From Rhodanobacter sp. T12-5 (GTDB lineage Bacteria > Pseudomonadota > Gammaproteobacteria > Xanthomonadales > Rhodanobacteraceae): a DNA stretch of 64,000 bases. Both the position numbers and the translations under genes were made by a program. Under the pieces are notes generated by a model, which made no database searches, was not told the DNA's origin, and saw only the letters and a program-made list of their open reading frames with translations. Position 1 is the first letter of the stretch; every line of letters begins with the position of its first letter. The DNA is taken from positions 558,001 through 622,000 of the forward strand of contig NZ_NPKN01000001.1 of assembly GCF_008329435.1 (NCBI RefSeq). Reading direction: 5' to 3'. Of this stretch, positions 60,473 through 64,000 are shown piece by piece.

Positions 60473-61002
60473 GATTGCGGCGCCTTGCCGGCGGCGCGCT
60501 TGATCGCGCGGCGCACGCGCGTCTGGCACCCGCAGCGGCACAGGTTCGGCAAGCGGTCGATGTCGTCGTCGCCCGGATGCGGTTTGCGTTTGAGCAGGTC
60601 GACGCCGGCAATCAGCCAGCCGGGCGTGCAGTAGCCGCAGCCGATCGCGTCCTCGTCGATGAAGGCCTGCTGCAGCGGGTGCAGGGTGCCGTCGTTGGCG
60701 GCCAGCCCCTCCACCGTGACCACCTGCTTGCCGGCGAGCTTGGCCATCGTTTGCGTGATCGCCGAGACCGCCTTGCCATCGAGCAGCACCAGGTCGGCAC
60801 CGCTTTCGCCGTGCTCGCCGCCGTACTTGGTGCCGGTCAATCGCAACACGTCGCGCAGGTACCACAGCAGCGGCATCTGCGGATCGCCGGTATGACGGTA
60901 GTGCTCGCCGTTGATCTGCAGGTCGATGCCGTCACGCACCGCTTCGGGCACGATGGTGTTTTCCTGACCGGTCGGCAGGGCCTGGGCTTGCGCGGGTGCC
61001 AT
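60469..61002 (-). CDS. [2Fe-2S] subunit-like protein (IorA family) lacking the first cluster ligands
   Basis: 177 residues, aligned end to end with the small subunit of molybdenum hydroxylases. The plant-ferredoxin cluster motif, normally GCGxxxCGAC plus a later Cys, reads 'KYGGEHGESGADLVLLDGKAVSAI': all four cysteines are replaced (Gly, Ser, Asp, Ile). The second cluster is kept: C-G-Y-C in 'IGCGYCTPGWLIAG' and C-R-C-G in 'LPNLCRCGCQTRVRRAI'. It should still pass electrons near the molybdenum site but not onward by the usual route. It overlaps the large-subunit start (ATGA). Confidence 0.85.
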   Translation of the reverse strand: MAPAQAQALPTGQENTIVPEAVRDGIDLQINGEHYRHTGDPQMPLLWYLRDVLRLTGTKYGGEHGESGADLVLLDGKAVSAITQTMAKLAGKQVVTVEGLAANDGTLHPLQQAFIDEDAIGCGYCTPGWLIAGVDLLKRKPHPGDDDIDRLPNLCRCGCQTRVRRAIKRAAGKAPQS

Positions 61003-61053
61003 TCAACATCTCCCTGAAACATACCCGCACATTGTGGCATTGCCGCCGCCTGC

Positions 61054-62373
61054 TTAGGGATGCGGGCGGCTGAACAGGCGGCGCCAGACGAAATAAGCGG
61101 GCACGCCCGCGGCCATGATGAGCAAGCCGATGCCCGCGTTGCGCGGATTGTCGCGCAGGGTCAGCGCCACCACCAGCGCCACCGCGGCGATGAACAGCAG
61201 CGGCAGCCACGGGTAGCCCGGCACGCGGAAGCTGCCGCTGCGGTCGTCATGACGGCGATACCAGAACAGCGTGGCCACGCCGACCGCGCAGGCCAGCCAG
61301 TCGCCGAAGGTGGCGTAGTCCAGCAACTGGCCGTAGCTGCCCGACAGCGCGAGCACGATCGCCCAGCCGGAGAGCAGCAGCAAGGCGGTGTTCGGCGTGC
61401 GCCAGCGCGGATGCAGTCGCGCCACCGAGCGGAAGAACAGCCCGTCCTCGCCCATCACCTGCAGCACCCGCGCCCCGGCGACCAAAGTGATGTTGCAAAA
61501 GCCCAGGGTGGAGATCGCCACGCCCAACGCGATCACCTTCGCGCCGACCGGGCCGGCCACCTGCTGCATCACATCGGCCGCCGGCGCCGTGCTGGCGGCG
61601 AGCCCGGCGTGGCCGAGCACGGCGAGGTAGGCCACGTTGACCAGCGCATAGGCGCCGATCACCAGCAGCATGCCCAGGGTCAGCGCGCGCGGCAGCGTGC
61701 GCTGCGGGTCGCGCACTTCGCCGGCGAGGTTGTTGAGGTAGGTGAAGCCGGAGTACGCGAACAGCACCGGCAGCGCCGCGCTGATGAAGCCGACGCCGCT
61801 GCGCGCCGGATCGGCGGCCAGCACCTGGCCGTGCCCGGCACCGGCGAGGAACAGGCCGCACACCACCAGCACCGCCACCGCCAGCAGCTTGAGCAGGGCG
61901 AACAGGTTCTGGATCTGCGCGCCGAGGCGGATGCCGAACAGGTTGATGCCGCCGACGAAGACCAGCGCGCCGACGGTCAGCGGCAGAGCCCAGGCCGACG
62001 GCAGCCCGAACAGCGAAGCGGTGTAGCTGGCGAAGATCGTCGCCACCGCAGCGCTGGAGCCGGAGTAGATCACCAGCAGCATGGTCCAGCCGAACAGGAA
62101 ACCGGCCAGCGGCCCGAATGCCTCGCGCAGGTAGACGTAGGTACCGCCGGCATGCGGCCGGCGCGCGCCGAGTTCGGCGAAGCACAGCGCGCCGATCAAC
62201 GTCAGTACCCCGGCGCCGACCCACAGCAACAGCAGCGACAGCCCTGATTCGGTGCGCTGCGCGACGATGCCCGGGTTGAGGAAGATGCCGCCGCCGATGA
62301 TCCCGCCCACCACCACCAGCGCGGCATCCCACGGGCGCAGGCTGCGCACATAACCGGACGGATTGTCATTCAT
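61054..62373 (-). CDS. APC superfamily amino acid transporter (LAT-like)
   Basis: 439 residues, about 12 spans. 'DAALVVVGGIIGGGIFLNPGIVAQ' (~15-38) is the APC/LAT substrate helix; 'FAELGARRPHAGGTYVYLREAFGPLAGFLFGW' and 'FAYSGFTYLNNLAGEVRDPQRTLPRAL' follow. Substrate unknown. The start at 62373 removes a non-conserved upstream extension. It lies in the same direction as its neighbours, but the gaps suggest separate transcription. Confidence 0.9.
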   Translation of the reverse strand: MNDNPSGYVRSLRPWDAALVVVGGIIGGGIFLNPGIVAQRTESGLSLLLLWVGAGVLTLIGALCFAELGARRPHAGGTYVYLREAFGPLAGFLFGWTMLLVIYSGSSAAVATIFASYTASLFGLPSAWALPLTVGALVFVGGINLFGIRLGAQIQNLFALLKLLAVAVLVVCGLFLAGAGHGQVLAADPARSGVGFISAALPVLFAYSGFTYLNNLAGEVRDPQRTLPRALTLGMLLVIGAYALVNVAYLAVLGHAGLAASTAPAADVMQQVAGPVGAKVIALGVAISTLGFCNITLVAGARVLQVMGEDGLFFRSVARLHPRWRTPNTALLLLSGWAIVLALSGSYGQLLDYATFGDWLACAVGVATLFWYRRHDDRSGSFRVPGYPWLPLLFIAAVALVVALTLRDNPRNAGIGLLIMAAGVPAYFVWRRLFSRPHP

Positions 62374-62442
62374 GCGGTGGCTCACCAGTGGCGGGACGCG
62401 CAGCATGGCCGTCGGCGTGCGTGCGGGCAAGCCTGGCGTGTA

Positions 62443-63321
62443 TCAGTCCAGCTGAAGCTCGCCGCGAATGCCCATGGCGCAGGCCCCGCCGATGCTGATG
62501 GCGCCGGTTGCGGCATCGCGCGTCACCTCGACGCAGCCGTCGCGACCCACCTCGCGCCCCTGGCTCGCGCGGTAGCGCAGGCCATAGCCGGCAGGGTCGC
62601 CGGCATCGGCCAGAAAGGCCATGATCGCGGCGTTGGCGCTGCCGGTGACGGGATCTTCGGGAATGCCATCGGCCGGGCAGAACGCACGCACGGCCATCGC
62701 CGCGGCGCCCGCGGGCTCGCGACCGAACACGCTGATGCCGATCGCACCGATGGCCTGGCTGATCGCGGCGATCAGCGTCAGATCGGGTTGCAACTGGCGC
62801 ACGTCCGCCGCGTCGTGCAGGTCGCAGACGAGCCAGCGTGGCCCATTGTCGACCAGCCGCATCCGCATCTGCGCCGGATCGACCCGCAAGGCCTGCGCCA
62901 CCCGGGCAGCTTCGCTCGCGTCGGGCGTGTGCAGGCGGGCAGGTGGCGCCTGCACATGGATGATCCGTTCACTGCCGCCGCCCTCGATGCGCACGGGCAA
63001 CAGCCCGGCGGCGCACTCCTGCACCAGTTCGCATTTGCCGGATGCCACCAGCGCGGATTCGATCGCCGCATACGCGCTGCCCACGCTGGGGTGGCCGGCG
63101 AAAGGCAGTTCCTGGCGCGGGGTGAAAATGCGCACCCGATAGTCGGCATCGATGCGGGTGGGTGGCAACAGGAAGGTCGTTTCGGAGAGATTGGTCCAGC
63201 GCGCGAACGCCTGCATCGTGAGGTCGTCCAGGCCGTCACCGTCGATCACCACGGCCAGCGGGTTGCCCAGCAGCGGTCGGTCGGAGAACACGTCGAGCTG
63301 CATGAAACGGCGAGTGCGCAT
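62443..63321 (-). CDS. PhzF family isomerase
   Basis: 292 residues of the diaminopimelate epimerase-like fold: 'QLDVFSDRPLLGNPLAVVID' (~8-27), catalytic E47 in 'NLSETTFLLPP', 'RIFTPRQELPFAGHPSVGSAYA' and 'EDPVTGSANAAIMAFL'. PhzF itself isomerises a phenazine precursor; most members have unknown substrates, and no phenazine genes are present. It is probably a housekeeping homologue. Confidence 0.93.
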   Translation of the reverse strand: MRTRRFMQLDVFSDRPLLGNPLAVVIDGDGLDDLTMQAFARWTNLSETTFLLPPTRIDADYRVRIFTPRQELPFAGHPSVGSAYAAIESALVASGKCELVQECAAGLLPVRIEGGGSERIIHVQAPPARLHTPDASEAARVAQALRVDPAQMRMRLVDNGPRWLVCDLHDAADVRQLQPDLTLIAAISQAIGAIGISVFGREPAGAAAMAVRAFCPADGIPEDPVTGSANAAIMAFLADAGDPAGYGLRYRASQGREVGRDGCVEVTRDAATGAISIGGACAMGIRGELQLD

Positions 63322-63436
63322 GGCGATTCCGGCGGGTCAATTGCTCCACGATGCCAGCCGGCGGCGCGCGTCACAAGCGAAGGCGACCGGGCGGTGCGCG
63401 CACGCCCGGCTGCGGCAAGAGGGGAGCCGGCAAGCA

Positions 63437-63466
63437 GGAAGCCGACACCTTGCGGCGTCGGCTTCC
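63437..63466 (-). terminator. Hairpin after the S53 peptidase gene
   Basis: GGAAGCCGAC and GTCGGCTTCC pair around ~10 bases. No clear U-tract on the minus strand. Confidence 0.5.
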
Positions 63467-63489
63467 ACCTGGCGCACCCGCGCGGGTGG

Positions 63490-64000
63490 TCAGAACACGC
63501 TGAGGAACAGCGCCATGTTGCTCACGTTGAGCGTGCCGATACCTGCGCCAGGCTCGTATCCGGAGCGGCCGTCGTAGAACCAGTTGTCGCCCGCACGTAT
63601 GTCATTGAAGGCGGAGAACGGGCCGTAGCCGAAGATGTTCTGCAGTGCATAGACCTGCGGATTCCAGAGCCCGACGCGTCCGCGTGTCGCCTGCTTCAGC
63701 AAGGCGCTGATGCCATTGAGTTGCGGTGCGACGAAACTGGTGCCGCCGAGGAATGTCTGCAGGCCGGGACCGTCCAGCGACGAGACGTAGCTGTAGCCGG
63801 TCTCCGGGTCCGCGTTCAACGAAATGTCCGGGACGTTGCGGCCGTGATAGTTCGCCCGCAGCGTGTAATTGATGTCGAACGGCGGGAAAAGCAAAGTCTG
63901 ATGCTTCTCGCTCTTGCGCATGCCGGCGGTGAAGTGCTGATAGCGTGGCTCCGGCCAGAACACGCTCACGCCGCCGCCACCGCCGACCGAGAACAAGCCG
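63490..64000 (-). CDS. S53 (sedolisin/kumamolisin) serine-carboxyl peptidase, C-terminal part (truncated by window edge)
   Basis: The frame is open to the right edge, so the N-terminus lies outside. The visible ~169 residues contain the S53 catalytic Ser motif 'FLGGTSFVAPQLNGISALL' (~80-98 of the visible part), preceded by 'NVPDISLNADPETGYSYV', and the C-terminal Ca2+ site 'FNDIRAGDN...SGYEPGAGIGTLN'. Secreted acid endopeptidases of this family carry a pro-domain upstream. The Glu and Asp of the triad are not visible. Confidence 0.88.
   Translation of the reverse strand, partial: GLFSVGGGGGVSVFWPEPRYQHFTAGMRKSEKHQTLLFPPFDINYTLRANYHGRNVPDISLNADPETGYSYVSSLDGPGLQTFLGGTSFVAPQLNGISALLKQATRGRVGLWNPQVYALQNIFGYGPFSAFNDIRAGDNWFYDGRSGYEPGAGIGTLNVSNMALFLSVF

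Overview
The window is high-GC DNA from a chromosome of the gammaproteobacterial order Xanthomonadales. A member of Rhodanobacteraceae (Rhodanobacter, Dyella or a relative) is my best guess. This rests on the gene complement (a MetX-type homoserine acyltransferase with MetB and a stand-alone homoserine dehydrogenase, GTP-dependent PEPCK, FadE, a fused CheB/CheR/PAS kinase) and on several copies of the 'GGAGCGACTTCAGTCGCGAT' palindromic repeat. It is inference; I could not search a database. I see no rRNA, tRNA, CRISPR array, prophage or IS element.

Layout. 1-9.2 kb: 3' end of an amidase, glycine cleavage genes gcvT and gcvH, a MetJ-like repressor fused to a histone-H1-like Lys/Ala tail, a TonB-like transducer, a serine beta-lactamase-family protein, and a LemA plus M48 protease pair. 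9.3-17.6 kb: GMC oxidoreductase, transporter, CBS protein, MtgA, Hsp33 and a GAF-GAF-GGDEF-EAL protein. 17.8-23.5 kb: outer-membrane-like protein, an ECF sigma / membrane anti-sigma-like / DUF4097 operon, pckG and a TetR regulator. 23.6-35.4 kb: alpha/beta hydrolase plus fadE on a probably leaderless transcript, CPBP protease, prfC, a Sel1-like protein, M20 peptidase, mntP behind a manganese riboswitch, and a stand-alone EF-G. 35.7-43 kb: response regulator and giant sensor kinase, desaturase, M24 peptidase, DUF1304 and a 2OG-Fe dioxygenase.

43.2-46.9 kb: the methionine operon metX-metB-hom. Its leader carries three tandem Met boxes against a TTGACA -35 hexamer, then a SAM-I riboswitch, then a hairpin that hides the metX ribosome binding site. 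The MetJ fusion at 3.2 kb also has a Met box upstream. The same metabolite (SAM) is therefore likely read twice, by a protein at the promoter and by RNA in the leader.

46.9-57.8 kb: YceI, an APC permease, a secreted protein joining a CVNH lectin domain to a CxxCH motif, then a defence island. The island holds a type III-like restriction subunit (res) and methyltransferase (mod) with a HigBA-type toxin-antitoxin pair in opposite orientation between them, and an XRE regulator divergent from mod. The target-recognition part of mod is visibly AT-richer than its flanks. 57.9-64 kb: DUF1272 protein, a two-gene molybdenum-hydroxylase-like pair that has lost the first [2Fe-2S] cysteines and the conserved catalytic Glu motif, a permease, a PhzF-like protein, and the 3' end of an S53 peptidase.

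The strongest candidates for something new are the MetJ-H1 fusion with its nested start, the two-layer SAM control of metX, and the matched degeneration of the molybdenum-hydroxylase pair.
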